Shown one piece after another: positions 12,439-23,738 of a DNA stretch of 64,000 nt. The position numbers and the translations under genes are program-made. Location of the stretch: positions 125,710,526-125,774,525 of the forward strand of contig NC_035435.2 in assembly GCF_002127325.2 (NCBI RefSeq), given 5' to 3'. The notes under the pieces are model-generated. The model made no database searches. It worked only from the letters and a program-made list of their open reading frames with translations, and was not told where the DNA came from. Source of the DNA: Helianthus annuus. Taxonomy: Eukaryota; Streptophyta; Magnoliopsida; Asterales; Asteraceae. Position 1 is the stretch's first letter; every line of letters begins with the position of its first letter.

Positions 12439-13081
12439 AAGTTGTGCATGGGTCGGTTTGGGTCGGTTTTGACCAAAAACCATAACCATAACCACGATGT
12501 CGGTTATTAGATAACCATAACCATAACCGATCGGTTATGGTGGTTATGGTTATTTGGTTTTGATGGTTATAACAGGTTGGTTATAGGTGGTTAACCGTGT
12601 ATTTAGCCTAGCTAAGAATAGCTTAATTTTTTAAAATGGAATAAATTGTTATTGCATATTTGTATATATTAGTATATTACATAGTATTAAAAAAATACAT
12701 ATAATCTATAATATTAATACCAATTATTATCGAATATTCAAATAATGTGATATGATGCATTTCATATATTCAAATAAACATTCAACCAAAACCATAAAAC
12801 GATATGAAAAACCCATAGGTACTAAAAATCTTCAGTCAAAAATATCAAATATTAACAATATGGTGAAAAATCCTAAATCCTACAAAGATTTATTACATGT
12901 CGGTTCGATTCAGTTATGGTGGGTATAAAAAAAAATGATAACTATAACCGACCCACTACTTTCGGTTTTCAAAAAACCATAACCGACCCACCGGTTTTTT
13001 ATTTGCTTCGATTTTTTTCAGTTCGATTTTGTCGGTTTATTCGGTTATGGTTCGGTTAATTCGGTTTTCTGCACACCCCTA
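12439..13081. mobile_element. hAT-type MITE rich in GGTTATGG/CGGTT words
   Basis: It is flanked by a perfect 8-bp duplication AGTTTAAT (12431-12438 and 13082-13089), the hAT signature. The right terminus read inward, TAGGGGTGTGCA, is partly matched by the left terminus AAGTTGTGCATG. Both ends carry multiple CGGTT/ACCATAACC words as inverted copies, a design seen in many plant hAT MITEs. There is no coding potential. Confidence 0.75.
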
Positions 13082-13379
13082 AGTTTAATATCTTATTGAT
13101 AATTATTATTTAGTTTAATCTCCTTCTCATTTATAATATTATTTATTTGAATTAATTATATTTGAAAGTTTTGTTTAGTTTGGTATCAAATATATTTTAC
13201 GAAACTTAAAATAAAATTCACTAATATTATTTATCAATTATACATTTACGAAGTTTTAAATAAAGGGTTAAATTTATTGAGACTTCGTTAACAAGTTTGC
13301 AATAACAGAATAATCTATTTTTATCACGAAAACCAAACTTTGTATTAATATATTAAATATTTTTATTTTCACTATACAA

Positions 13380-13915
13380 AATTACATTTACTCAACCCAT
13401 GTAATACATGAGGTTTTTTAAGATATAACTTTTTATTATTTGATATATAAAATTAGATTTATTTAATTTGTACAATACACGAGTTTTTTTAAGGATATAT
13501 TTTTTTTATTATTTAGTACAGAAAATTACATTTATTCAAACCGTGTAATGCGTATATTTTTAAAGATGTAATTTGTTATTATTTGGTATATAAAATTATA
13601 TTTAATCAACCCGTGTAATAAATGAGGTTTTTAAAGATGTATTATTTTATTATTTGGTAAACAATATTATATTTATTCAACCCGTCTAATACACGTGGTT
13701 TTAAAGATATAACTTTTTTATTTGGTATAAAAAATTACATTCATTCAACCCGTACAATATGGTTCTTATGTATATATTTTTTTATTATTTAATATATAAA
13801 ATTATATTTAACCAACCCGTATAATAAATGAGTTTTTAAAGATATATTGTTTTATTATTTAGTATATAAAATATATTTTTCTCAACCCCGTATAATACAC
13901 AGGTTTATAACCTAA
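13380..13915 (+). repeat. ~70-bp tandem array of imperfect hairpin units
   Basis: About eight degenerate units, starting near 13396, 13466, 13540, 13609, 13681, 13747, 13816 and 13886. Each contains a small palindrome of the form AACCCGTGTAATACACGRG plus an AT-rich stretch (TTATTATTTGGTATATAAAAT). The last unit forms the putative Helitron 3' hairpin. A related array lies in the opposite orientation at 42225-42600. Confidence 0.75.
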
Positions 13916-14485
13916 TTATATCATATTACATCTCTATGTTATATCATATTACAGACTCTAACTCAATTAAAACGTTCAATTAAAAGTAGGGGTATTTCGG
14001 TAGTTTACTCCCTGACTCTAACTCAATTAAAATGTTTAGTTAAAAGTCGCGGTAGTCGTGGTCGGCAGGTGGTAGTTGCAGGTGGTGGTGGATGGTTGTG
14101 GATGGTGGTGGCCGGTAGAAAGTGTGGTTGGAAAGATGGGGGATCAGAAAAAAAATTACTTATCTACATGTAAATAAACAAGTTATAAGTTTATTTAGGT
14201 GAAAAGACTTACATGCCCTTTCTTTTATCTATAAAATTATCAAAATACCCTTCCAATTAATGGAATTTTTGGATGAAGTTAGAGGCGAGGAGGAAAATGA
14301 CAATAAGTTAGAAAAATTAGGGAGAGAAATAGCTATTTTTAAACTATTGGGGCAAAACCGTTAAAATGACCAAATCACAGGGAGCAAAATAGAAGTTAAC
14401 TCTTTAAGTAAATTATCATTTTACTAAGCTAGATTAAACACTAGTGATTAGTAAATCTATTATTAATTTTAATTTAATGATTTAG
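13916..14485. other. Non-coding, in part intron of the S28 peptidase fragment
   Basis: It contains a GT/GG-rich patch (14050-14130) and AT-rich DNA. It ends in a plausible plant intron acceptor, TTTAATGATTTAG, directly before the first recognisable exon. No earlier exon of that gene was found in this interval. Confidence 0.5.
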
Positions 14486-14912
14486 GATATTACAAGAGTA
14501 TTAAAGCGTTTCGGTAGTAATATCATATTCTTCAATGGCTTACGAGACCCTTGGAGTGGTGGCGGGTATCCATCATTCCTTCTTTAATAATTTTATTCGC
14601 GTTCGTGCGTGTGATAATTAATCGTATCTTTTGTTTGTTTTTATTAACGTAAACAGGGTGCTAAAGAGTATATCGAAAAGCATTATTGCTATAGTTGAGA
14701 AAGAAGGTATTGGAAATATTTTTTTCTAACAATCATATCTATATATAAATCGGTCTACTTGTGTTGTGGTAGGGGCACATCATGTCGACCTAAGATTTTC
14801 AACAAATGAAGATCCGGAATGGCTTCGAGATGTAAGAAATAGAGAGATTAGTATCATGAAAGGTTGGATCTCTGAATACTGCCAAAATATAGCGGATTCT
14901 AATGCACACTAG
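14486..14912 (+). pseudogene. C-terminal exons of an S28 serine carboxypeptidase (Pro-X carboxypeptidase-like)
   Basis: Three exons with canonical GT/AG borders and matching phases (14486-14565, 14657-14706, 14773-14912) encode about 89 residues ending in a stop. The first exon has NIIFFNGLRDPWSGGG, the conserved block that carries the catalytic Asp of family S28. The third begins GAHHVDLRFS, with the catalytic His, and continues DPEWLRDVRNREI and GWISEY, as in plant lysosomal Pro-X carboxypeptidase-like proteins. These enzymes cleave C-terminal residues after proline in secretory or vacuolar compartments. The exons bearing the nucleophilic Ser, the signal peptide and the rest of the ~500-residue protein are not visible to the left, where transposons occupy the DNA. 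It is most likely a gene remnant or captured fragment. The alternative is the end of a real gene whose other exons lie beyond the window. Confidence 0.88.
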
Positions 14913-15704
14913 TAACCATCAACAACACATGAATTTATTTTCTTTGCCATGTGAGTTTTTTTATACGATGTCATGACATGAGATTAGCTTCATATACGGT
15001 TTAATGTTTTTAATAAATACTAATACCACACCAAGTATGTGAGAATGAGCATATTTATAGTTGTGTTATAGTTTTTTTGAGCCATAGACTCACTTATCTT
15101 TCAACTTGTGGGATTGACACTTAAATCGTACCTTATAAATGCTTACATGCTTCTAGGCTTAAGGCTTATGTTGTGTTATAAAATGACTATTATCAGTCTA
15201 TATGTAATATTACGACAAATTAGTGGATTAACTCGCTTACTTGGGTATGTTCATAGTTCATACCCTAGTATGTGAGAAAACTCACAAATAAGAATGAACT
15301 TGAACATGCCCCAAGTTTTTAGACTTGTACAAACACGATCTGTTAATCTGAAATTTATTTTATTAATCTTTAATTAATATACAATAAAAAACTACAAATG
15401 TAAATAAATATAAGTATGTTTAAACTATAAAATCTAATTTTAATTTACTTATATCTTTTTAAAATTTTGATATAAATTACACAGTTAGTTTAAGTAATAA
15501 TATAAAAAAACAATTCTTTCCTTTTTTTTTTTGCTAAAAGAAACGAGTTAAACTAGTCAGCTCGTCAACCCGTCAGACCGACTCAAACACGACTCATTTA
15601 GCTAAACATATGAGTTTTATACTTGCACCCGAAAATGACTAGTACATTTATGGGATACATCAAAATCTATGAATTTTATAATACGTTTGTATTATGTTTT
15701 TATG
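14913..15704. other. Non-coding flank after the S28 exons
   Basis: AT-rich sequence, presumably 3' UTR and flank of the peptidase fragment. No gene, RNA or complete element is recognised. Confidence 0.4.
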
Positions 15705-15963
15705 TAGGGTTGTAAACGAACCAAATGTTTGGCGAATAGTTCGTGAACCGTTCGGCGGGAAGTTCGTTTGTGTTTGTTTGTTTATTAAACAAACAAACAC
15801 AAACAAGAAATTCCGTTTGTTTAGTTAAATAAACGAACATGAACAGAGACCGCATTCGTTCATTTATATTCGTGAACGTTCGGTAACGTGTTCGTTTATG
15901 TTTGATAGTTCATTAGTGTTTTTAGTTTTTATATTTTATTTAAATACTTAAAAATTCCGACAA
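15705..15963. mobile_element. MITE-like fragment rich in inverted CGAAC/GTTCG words
   Basis: It begins GGGTTGTAAACGAACC and consists largely of GTTCGTTT/AAACGAAC words in both orientations around the palindrome TTTGTTTATTAAACAAAC. This is typical of small fold-back elements. It is cut off on the right by the copia LTR at 15964, so its class and ends cannot be fixed. A short related stretch (AACGTTCATGAAC) recurs at 32785 and 33235. Confidence 0.45.
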
Positions 15964-16146
15964 CGTTATGAATACATCATTAAGAATGACTCTCCACATC
16001 CTTAACTCCTCTTTTGTATTTACTCTTATGTTAACGTACAAGCCTATAAATAGAGGATTTGTATTTCATATTTACATATCAATAAGAAATTCATCTTCCA
16101 TTCTCTCATTCTTCTCTATACATTGCTAGTAAGTCGTTGTTTCACA
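15964..16146 (+). repeat. Short Ty1/copia LTR (about 183 bp)
   Basis: It matches the LTR starts at 32697 and 33140 (TGTTATGAATACATCATTAA), has a TATA-like CCTATAAATAGAGG, and ends TTTCACA. It is followed by ACACGTTATCAGCACG, a leader/PBS-type word common after the 5' LTR of one copia group. Its first base here is C instead of T. Confidence 0.7.
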
Positions 16147-16456
16147 ACACGTTATCAGCACGAAAGTGCTCTATGTGTTTTGCCACCCTTGGTCACTTTT
16201 CCTCGTCTTTGATGTGCATTATTTTCCAGCCTAAATCAATCTCGCACGTTGAGAAAACAGCTAAATAATTATCCGAAAAGATGGGTTTGCTATGCGATGG
16301 AAAGTTGGAAACGATAGATGCATAGCCACTACTGACAAAGTAGGATCTGAAATCTCTACTAATAAAGGTATGATGATTCGTAAGCTTATTTCATACTACA
16401 TTTGATGATGATGATACATCAATCTTACTAGTGGCACTTATTAATATTAATATAAA
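16147..16456 (+). mobile_element. Truncated copia leader
   Basis: This is a short continuation of the copia element after the LTR, with the word TTATCAGCACGAAAG. No gag frame can be followed. The sequence is cut by the Helitron terminus at 16457. Confidence 0.5.
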
Positions 16457-16580
16457 CTAGCAGGGTGCCCGCGTGATGCGGCGGGGGCGACACTTTGGAT
16501 TGAGGCACTCGTTTCTGGTAGTTTTTTTATTCGTATAATATTTATGATAACATTATTGTGGTGGATATATGTCATTAGTG

Positions 16581-17607
16581 TTACACATATGTAAAGTTTT
16601 GTTTTTTTTTATAAAAATTAATAATCAAAAGACAAAAAAAATATTGTTTTTTTATAAAAATTAATAATCTAAAGACAAAAAATAAAAGATAAGTTGTTAT
16701 AATTGTAAAGTATGTTTATTTTATTGGTTAAATTATAAACTATAATTTTATTCTTTAAAGTTCATAACTTTTTTTTAAATATCCACATGTACTCATCCAA
16801 TAAACTTTAAGTTTAAAATTTTCGTTTTTATAAAAATAAAAAATAGTATTTGACTCGTAAGTACGTTTTAGAGTTTTAACTTAAATTGTCAAATTTCAGT
16901 TTTTTACAGATATAAAAAATTTATATTTTTATAAAATTTCAAGACCTGTTTTTATAAAAAAAAATAGGATGTTAAGAGTTTATATCTTTATTAAGTTTAT
17001 ATCATACTAAGTTCAGATTTTTAGTTCCTAACTAATCTTATTATCTATATGAGTCTACTTTTAACTCATAATCCCTAAAAATATGCAACACAATCTACTA
17101 TGTATCTAGTGAAGTTGTTAAAGAATTCTTTTGAAACTAACTAATATTATCTATAACAATATAGCTGAACTTATAATTACTAAAAATTTGCAACACAATT
17201 TAGTATTTATCTAGTAAAGATTGTAAATATCAGGAGTATTTTATTTATATTACTTCTTACAAAAAAATGTTTATAAAAGAATTATTTTTTTATAAAAATA
17301 AAATGTTTTTTATTTATAAATAAAGTAAAAAATTGTTTTACACATGTAAAGTTTTGTTTTTTTATAAAAAATGATAATCAAATGAAAAAAAATAAAAGAT
17401 AAGTTGTTATAGTTGTAAAGTAAGTTTATTTTGTTGGTTAAATGATAAAGTTTATAATTTTATTCTTTAAAGTTCATAACTTTTTTTTAAATATCCACAT
17501 GGTACTCATCCAATAAACTTTAAGTTTAAAATATTTGTTTTTATAAAAAAAAATAGTAGTTGACTCGTAAGTATGTTTTACACCTTTAACTTTAATTGTT
17601 AAATTTC

Positions 17608-17642
<35 letters not shown>

Positions 17643-17659
17643 TTAATATTTTTATAAAA
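16581..17659. repeat. Internal direct repeat of the Helitron (two ~320-380 bp copies)
   Basis: A segment starting ACACATATGTAAAGTTTTG (16583) recurs from about 17340 (ACACATGTAAAGTTTTG). Both contain CTTTAAAGTTCATAAC, ATCCACATG and CATCCAATAAACTTTAAG in the same order. The copies lie about 755 bp apart and are diverged, so this is an old duplication. Confidence 0.7.
17610..17640. repeat. (TA)n microsatellite
   Basis: An uninterrupted TA dinucleotide run of about 28 bp next to the nested Helitron. Confidence 0.95.
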
Positions 17660-18847
17660 CTAGGATTGAGACCCGCCGCAATGCGGCGGGGATTCTTTAG
17701 TTATAACTAAGTCGATCTAGGACCCGCACGTTATGTTAAACCTGTCAAACGGGAAAGAAATAGACGATGTAAAAACGTTCACCCATAGACGCACGTTGCG
17801 TCGTGTTAACTCGCAAAATTTAGAACGAAACGTAAAAACGTTAAACCAAAGATGCAGTCGATCTAGGACCCGCACGTTATGTTAAACCTGTCAAACGGGG
17901 AAAAATAGACGATATAAAAACGTTCACCCACACATGCACGTTGCGTCATGTTAAGTCACAAAATTTAGAACGAAACGTAAAAATGTTAAACCAAAGACGC
18001 ACGTTGCGATGTGTTAAGTCACAAAATTTAGAACCAAGCATAAAGCGAAAAATTTGCGGAAAATGAAAACTATAAAAGTTGTGAGGATAGATTGCAAAAG
18101 ATAAAAAGTTTTGGGTTAAAAGTAAAAACAAATAGTTTTGGGTTAAAAGTAATTTATGAAATACTTTTGGGTGAAAAATAAAAAAATCTTTTTTTTGGAA
18201 AACCCCCAAAGCCAAGGTTACGACAACTATATGCATAACCATTTTTTCTTTGGAAAACCTCCAAAGCACACCCCGTGTTGCGGCAGGGCGTAAAACAGTG
18301 TCAAATAGTACTAATGTCACACAACCGTTATCGACCACCAACACTGACTCGACCTAGGATCTGCGTGTTGCGACGAACCTGTCAAACATGAAAAAAATAT
18401 AGGTAAAAAAGTTGAACCAGACATGCATATTGCGCCGTGTTAACTTGCAAAATTTGATACAAAACATAAAAAAGTTGAACCACACTCGTACGTTGCGTCG
18501 TATTAACTTGAAAAATTTAGAACTATACGTAAACCGAAAATTTGCCAAAGATGAAAAGTATAAGTGACAAAAGTTGTGAACTTAAATTGCAAATAATGAA
18601 GAGTTTTGGGTTAAAGTTAAAAAAACAAATTATGTAGGGTTAAAATTGCAAAAGGTAAAAACCTTTAGGTTAAAAGTAATGAAAAGTTTTGGGTTAAAGT
18701 TAAAAAAATAAATTATGCAGGGTTAGAATTGTAAAAGGTAAAAACCTTTGGGTTTAAAGTAAAAAATCAAGTTTTTTTTTTTTTTTGAAAAAACCCCAAA
18801 GCACAAGTTCCTATGCATATTTTTGTTGCTTATTTATAGTAATAAAA
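17660..18847 (-). mobile_element. Non-autonomous Helitron nested in the larger one (family H1)
   Basis: On the minus strand the 3' end is CCCGCCGC-ATT-GCGGCGGG, then TCTCAATC and CTAG at 17660. The 5' end is TTTTATTACTATAAATAAGC at 18847. The outside bases give A|T. Comparison with the paralogous host stretch near 16930 (TTTTTATAAAATTT) shows the site restored when 17660-18847 is removed. It shares termini and internal words with 40787-41716 and 52602-53215. A 146-bp tandem duplication inside starts GTCGATCTAGGACCC at 17711 and 17857. There is no transposase gene. Confidence 0.75.
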
Positions 18848-19278
18848 TTTTAAAAACAATTTTGTAAAAAATAGGATGTTAAGAATTTATATCTTTATTA
18901 ACTCTATATCATAGTAAGTTCACTTTTTTGTTTAGCTTTAAAGTTTATTACTTTATTATTTTTTTAATTAAGAAATACAAATTATTATATTAATATCCAA
19001 GAATAACTACAATATTTTATAATTTCAATTTGACTATATCTAACTGCAATATCTATTTATTGCAACTTTAATTAGGGTAACTTATATAAGTTTAGTTGAC
19101 TTGTAAATTTAGGATACTAACTTTATTTTGAACTTTAATAATATGGTCAATAACTGCATTATATTAACACCAAAAATAAAGTTCAAATATAAAATAAACT
19201 TTATTCATACGTCTAGATTAAACATAACAGCTGGAAATGAAAAAAAAACAAACATAAAAACACTTGATAGATTTCATA
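18848..19278. other. Helitron interior, non-coding
   Basis: AT-rich interior of the larger Helitron between the nested insertion and the captured gene fragment. No features are recognised. Confidence 0.5.
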
Positions 19279-19929
19279 TTAGACTGCATGAAATTTGTTC
19301 CGCTTCTGAATTGACACTCGAGGTATTTTTAATCGGGTTTTCTGGTTTGTGCTTGAGTCGGCAGTATCTTCTAATTCCTCTTCTTTGTCATTGTCCTCAG
19401 AATCGTCTATGTTAATAACCTCACTCAATTTCCATTCAGAGAGTCTCTTGGATCTCTTCCTTTGAGTCTCAAACTTCTGATCCTTAAAAAGGACAAAAAT
19501 TGAATACATAAGTTAAAAAAAGATTAAATAAACCTTAAAATTACCTCTACACTAAATTCATGTTGAAGATTAGACATGTATGGACTAAACATTCCACCAT
19601 AAGAAATAATATCAACACTTTTATCACCATCATCCTGTAATAAAACACACATATAATAACATAACGAACATGTTAATATGAAAGATATACGCAAAAATAA
19701 TACTTAAAAACCAGCAAAATCAATACCTTACAAGCTTGTTCGACAAATAAGTTGTTTAAATTGGCATGTTTATCATGCAACTGAATCTGAAAAAACAAAT
19801 AAGTTAACATTCACATAAAAGTAAATAAAAGAAAATAATTATTCACTGTTGCGATATAACAGAACTGACCTTAGAATTTTCAATCTCGCATGCTTGGTTT
19901 TTCGCAACAATTGAATTCAGAACTGGATC
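19279..19929 (-). pseudogene. Captured gene fragment with four exons, product unidentified
   Basis: On the minus strand four exons join in one frame through three introns with GT/AG borders. They are 19929-19870 (20 codons, DPVLNSIVAKNQACEIENSK), 19786-19727 (20 codons, begins IQLHDKHANL), 19634-19545 (30 codons, includes SYGGMFSPYMSNLQHEF) and 19482-19279 (67 codons to a stop). All junctions are phase 0. The last exon is basic then acidic (RKRSKRLSEWK, DDSEDNDKEEELED), like a disordered nuclear-protein tail. I do not recognise the family. Upstream of 19929 the frame closes with a stop and no acceptor is seen, so the fragment looks truncated at its 5' end. Its position inside a Helitron suggests transduplication of a host gene. 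Expression is unknown. Confidence 0.65.
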
Positions 19930-20513
19930 AATTTTTTAACTTTGTTTAGCAATAGATATAGGGGTGTCCTGCTATGTATTTATAGTAGAAACTATAGAAG
20001 TGCATTAGGGTTTAATTTTAGATTTGCCACCCCTTTATTTAGGAAGTTTGTTGTAGTTAGGTTTAAGTTTTTATAAGATATATCTAAGTACAGATATTAG
20101 GCGGTTTTAATAAAATAAAATGTGACACATAATATCTTCATTTTATGTTACGGTATTTTTAATTCTTTTTGTTTTTGTTTGCATAGATGGAGCACATCTT
20201 TGTAGATTAGGCGCATTAGATCACAAGTATTAATTACTTGTACATTAAAGCATTATCGACTTGTACCTTTTAATTCGTGCGTCGATATTGAACAAGACAA
20301 CTACCAAAACGTCGACAAAAATATGTAGGTCGTCATGCTATCTTTGGATTTTTTTTTAAACAATATAGTTTATAAGATATGTCAAGAATACGTAAAAAAT
20401 TATAAGTTTGTTGTGGATGGGTGAATTGTAACTAATTATCTATAATTTTGCTAAAACCTTAGGGATTTAAGTGTAATAAGTTTAGGGGCTAAAAAATAAA
20501 TAGTGTTTAAAAG
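19930..20513. other. Helitron interior, non-coding
   Basis: No coding sequence. On the minus strand a TATA-like CTATAAATACATAGC (near 19980) lies just upstream of the captured exons, but nothing proves that it is used. Confidence 0.45.
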
Positions 20514-21424
20514 ACTAATGTGACACCTGTGTCACCGCGACCATCAAGCAAATACCAAGCCGATGAAATATTGTATTTCATACTTGGGATCTTGTATAAA
20601 TATGTATATGTTTTGCACATATCAATTATTGTTCAAATTCAAACTCTACATTGCTTTCTAGAGCATTATACGCAAACTGGTGCGTAAACATACTCAGTTT
20701 AATGCGACAAATACTCCGGAACATCAACATATACTCAACATACCTTAAATAACCTTTACATAACTTAGAAATAAGCTTTGAGAGGTTTGGTATGCTAAAA
20801 CAAACTTTTGGATCATTCAGGGGCCAAAAATGTCAAAAAGTGCACAAGTTTGCACTTTCGCGCATAACTGACGTTCTGAATACATCCGGACATCCAAAAA
20901 TTTATGTAAGCATCCTTATATTATGCCTAAGTGTTTGGCATAAGAAAAATCCATTCGTCGCGTCATTTGGATCGTCTTTCGCGCTTATGCGCACTCCGTC
21001 GTAATTTACCGAACATCGCGACCGTACGGCTAAACGAACCGACATCCGACATATTTTTGAGCACATTTTAGGTCCCCTATACTTTAACTTCATTTTAGAG
21101 CTTTGAAATGGGGTTAACGGGGCTTAAACGTGCCAAAAACGCATCAAATACCAAGTTTTGGCGCTGCAGGGACTAAAGTTGTAATTCTGCCAAACTAGGT
21201 CCTTACGGACCGTAAGGCAAAACCCATACGGTCCGTAAAGGGTCCCCAGATCAGCAGAATCAACATTTAATGCTGATTGGCTCTTCAGATTGCGAAAGGT
21301 TCGAATGCCTTTTCACCCAATGAAAGGCCAAGGGCCAAATTCAGTGTATTTAACCCCTGGACACGTGTACGCACGAGATCAAGGCACGACATTCGATAAA
21401 ACGATCCTAACGGTTCCACTTTTC

Positions 21425-21434
21425 CTATAAATAC
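21425..21434 (+). promoter_or_regulatory. Putative LTR TATA box
   Basis: CCTATAAATA sits in the 5' LTR immediately followed by a homopolymer of 11 C. The same box occurs in the 3' LTR at 28159, followed by 19 C. The assignment rests on motif and position only. Confidence 0.5.
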
Positions 21435-22520
21435 CCCCCCCCCCGCTTTTGTGTAAAAACCCACAAAATCAGATCTAAATGCTCTAAGTTGATGCATGTG
21501 CTTCATACCTGAGCTATTTGATCTTGATTAGCACTCGGGGACCCTCCGTAAGTCTTCTTTCGCTCTTTTATTCGCTTTTCGAGTCCGAAAGTCGACGTTT
21601 AGATGACTTTCTGCATTGACCAGCTTATGGTCGATGCGAAGTTCATGGAACTTCATAACGTGAGCGTGATCACGATGGTTATGGTCCATAGTGACCATAC
21701 CTACTGATCACCACGTTATCTAGGCTCAGTGACGAGTCGTAGTTTCGGCCAAAATGTGCATTCTTGCATGTTTTGTAACCAAACTACTCGTGGGCATCAA
21801 AGCCGTTTGTTTTGATGCCAAACCTGTTTTCTAAACTAAGTTAAGCATGTTCTAACATGCTTAGCTCGTCACGTTTAGTATAGTGCTTATATAGGGTCGT
21901 AAGGTAAGCGATCTAAACCATCGCTTATACTTTCGAACCCGACCCATTTGGTCGATCTTTAGGATCCGACCAAACATATTAGGTGACCATAGCTATAACC
22001 TTCCGAGGTTATACCTTGTGGTCGCAATGTTAGGCGTTCCGAACGCGTTCTACGCGAACGGCGCGTTAGGGTAGCATAAGCTACCTAAACGGGTCGTGAT
22101 GGACCGTAAGCACTTAGGTTAAGTTTCATTTTAGGATGTAGGCTTTGTTAAACCATACTACACGAGTCTCCCTACTCGTTTGGTTTACGAACCCGCGTAC
22201 TATCCGATCCTTCCGATTTGGTCCGGTATATTAACATCGCTACCTATTAGGTGCCGTTTGATATCCCGTGATCTTTAGCATTATCTGGTTATTATACAAG
22301 AACTCCAAAGCAATCTCAGGTGAGTACATTGAACCCCTCTTTTACTGTTTTCCAAACTGTTTTGGGGTGAAACACATGTGCCTACTTGCTACTTTCATGC
22401 TTTCCGGTTTTCACATCATATACTGCTATGTTCGATAGTACATATATAGTACATGATTTCATTGTGTTTATGCTATGTATGCCCATTGTGTGCGTACTTA
22501 GTACATTGCTTTACATCACA

Positions 22521-22904
22521 TTTCATGCTACGTACGCCCATTGTGTGCATACGTAGTACATTGTTTCACATTGCATATCTGTTGCATATGCTCATCCAGC
22601 ATATGAACACATTATTCTACATTTTGAACCGTTGTACTCTACAATACATTTCATGCTACGTACGCCCATTGTGTGCATATGTAGTACATTGTTTCACATT
22701 GCATATCTGTTGCATATGCTCATCCAGCATATGAACACAGTATACTACATTTTGAACCGTTGTACTCTACAATACATTTCATGCTACGTACACCCATTGT
22801 GTGCATACGTAGTACATTGTTTCACATTGCATTTCTGTTGCATATGCTCATCCAGCATATGAACACATCACACTACATTTTGAACCGTTGTAACTATTTG
22901 ACTA
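22521..22904 (+). repeat. 128-bp tandem repeat, three copies (5' LTR)
   Basis: Units start at 22521, 22649 and 22777 (TTTCATGCTACGTACGCCCA). They contain short inverted words such as GCATATG...CATATGC and TACGTA. A degenerate partial unit precedes at 22453. The same array stands in the 3' LTR at 29264-29647. Confidence 0.95.
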
Positions 22905-23738
22905 TGTGAACCGTCTTACCCCCTTGATTTCATGAACCGTCTGTAACCATTGAACCGTGTAAACCAGTTGTATCCGTTGACATGGATTACATTTGACAAT
23001 AGACATTTGACTATACATGAACATTTCTACCGTTGTTAAACATTTCATCTTGATGGTTTGGTTTGAGTAAGTGATTTAAGTAACGAGGCATGTGTAATAT
23101 GATACAAGCATGGTGGATACGCCGCTGGTACTTCCTATATATAAGTGTTTGTATGGTATTACATATCGTAGCGTTATTTGAATCATTTCAATTTGAGACA
23201 TAGAACATTTTATACAAATAACACGCTTTTCACAAGACATTGATTTACAAACAACAAATCTTATACAAACTCTTTTTTTTTACATGGTTATTCAGTTAAC
23301 CATGCATTGTTCTCTTATTTATACATATCATTTGATCTTACCGTTTTTCAAATGATTTACAAGACAAAGCAAAATACGAGGTTCATGACTAAACATTTTC
23401 TCAAACTCAAGTCATGAATTCCGTTTTCACAAAACCAATGTATCTCACAGGCATTTTTATGCTGACGTACCTATTTTCACATGTGTTTTCAGGAGATGAT
23501 GCATAGGACTTATCAAGACATACTTAGGCGGACCTGTGCCTTAGTGACTTAAAACGAGACAAGAACTAGTTAATTTATGTTATGTACACTTTGATTCTTG
23601 TTTAGACAATGTAAACCTTCATGTTTGATTTATCAAATGAAACCTCATTTGCCATGGATTTGAAACAATTGATTCTGTTACAACACTCCCCGACGTTTCC
23701 GCCACGTTTTGTATGTTCTACGTGGTCGGGGTGTGACA

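Larger units (their letters stand above)
12252..13915 (+). mobile_element. Helitron-like element with terminal hairpin repeats
   Basis: The 5' end reads TTTATACTATATACTAAAAG, close to the TCTATACTATA start of the Helitron ending at 30592. The 3' end has an imperfect hairpin (CCCCGTATAATACACAGG) followed by TTTATAACCTAA, fitting a Helitron CTRR terminus. It sits between A and T as Helitrons do. It encodes no Rep/helicase and is therefore non-autonomous. A hAT MITE is nested inside. The 5' end is inferred and a second base T rather than C must be assumed. Confidence 0.5.
20519..23738 (+). repeat. 5' LTR (3,220 bp)
   Basis: It is identical to 27254-30481 except for about five substitutions and a shorter poly-C run (11 versus 19). 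It has a TATA-like CCTATAAATA at 21425 directly before the poly-C, a likely promoter. It contains 128-bp tandem repeats at 22521-22904. Repeated small open frames inside are by-products of those repeats. Confidence 0.97.

Noticed and set aside
13380..13915. Regularly spaced hairpin repeats as a CRISPR array
   Set aside because: The sequence is plant nuclear DNA, units are degenerate, spacers are not unique sequences, and there are no cas genes.
18354..18548. Phe/Arg-rich minus-strand frames at 17946-18548 and similar ones at 41089-41350 and 52896-53135
   Set aside because: They fall inside non-autonomous Helitrons and reflect their internal CGTTGCGTC repeats. No conserved protein family is seen.
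22453..22862. Overlapping 76-93-residue frames rich in Cys and His in the LTR
   Set aside because: They are produced by the 128-bp tandem repeat and recur identically in the 3' LTR. There is no domain and no context for translation.
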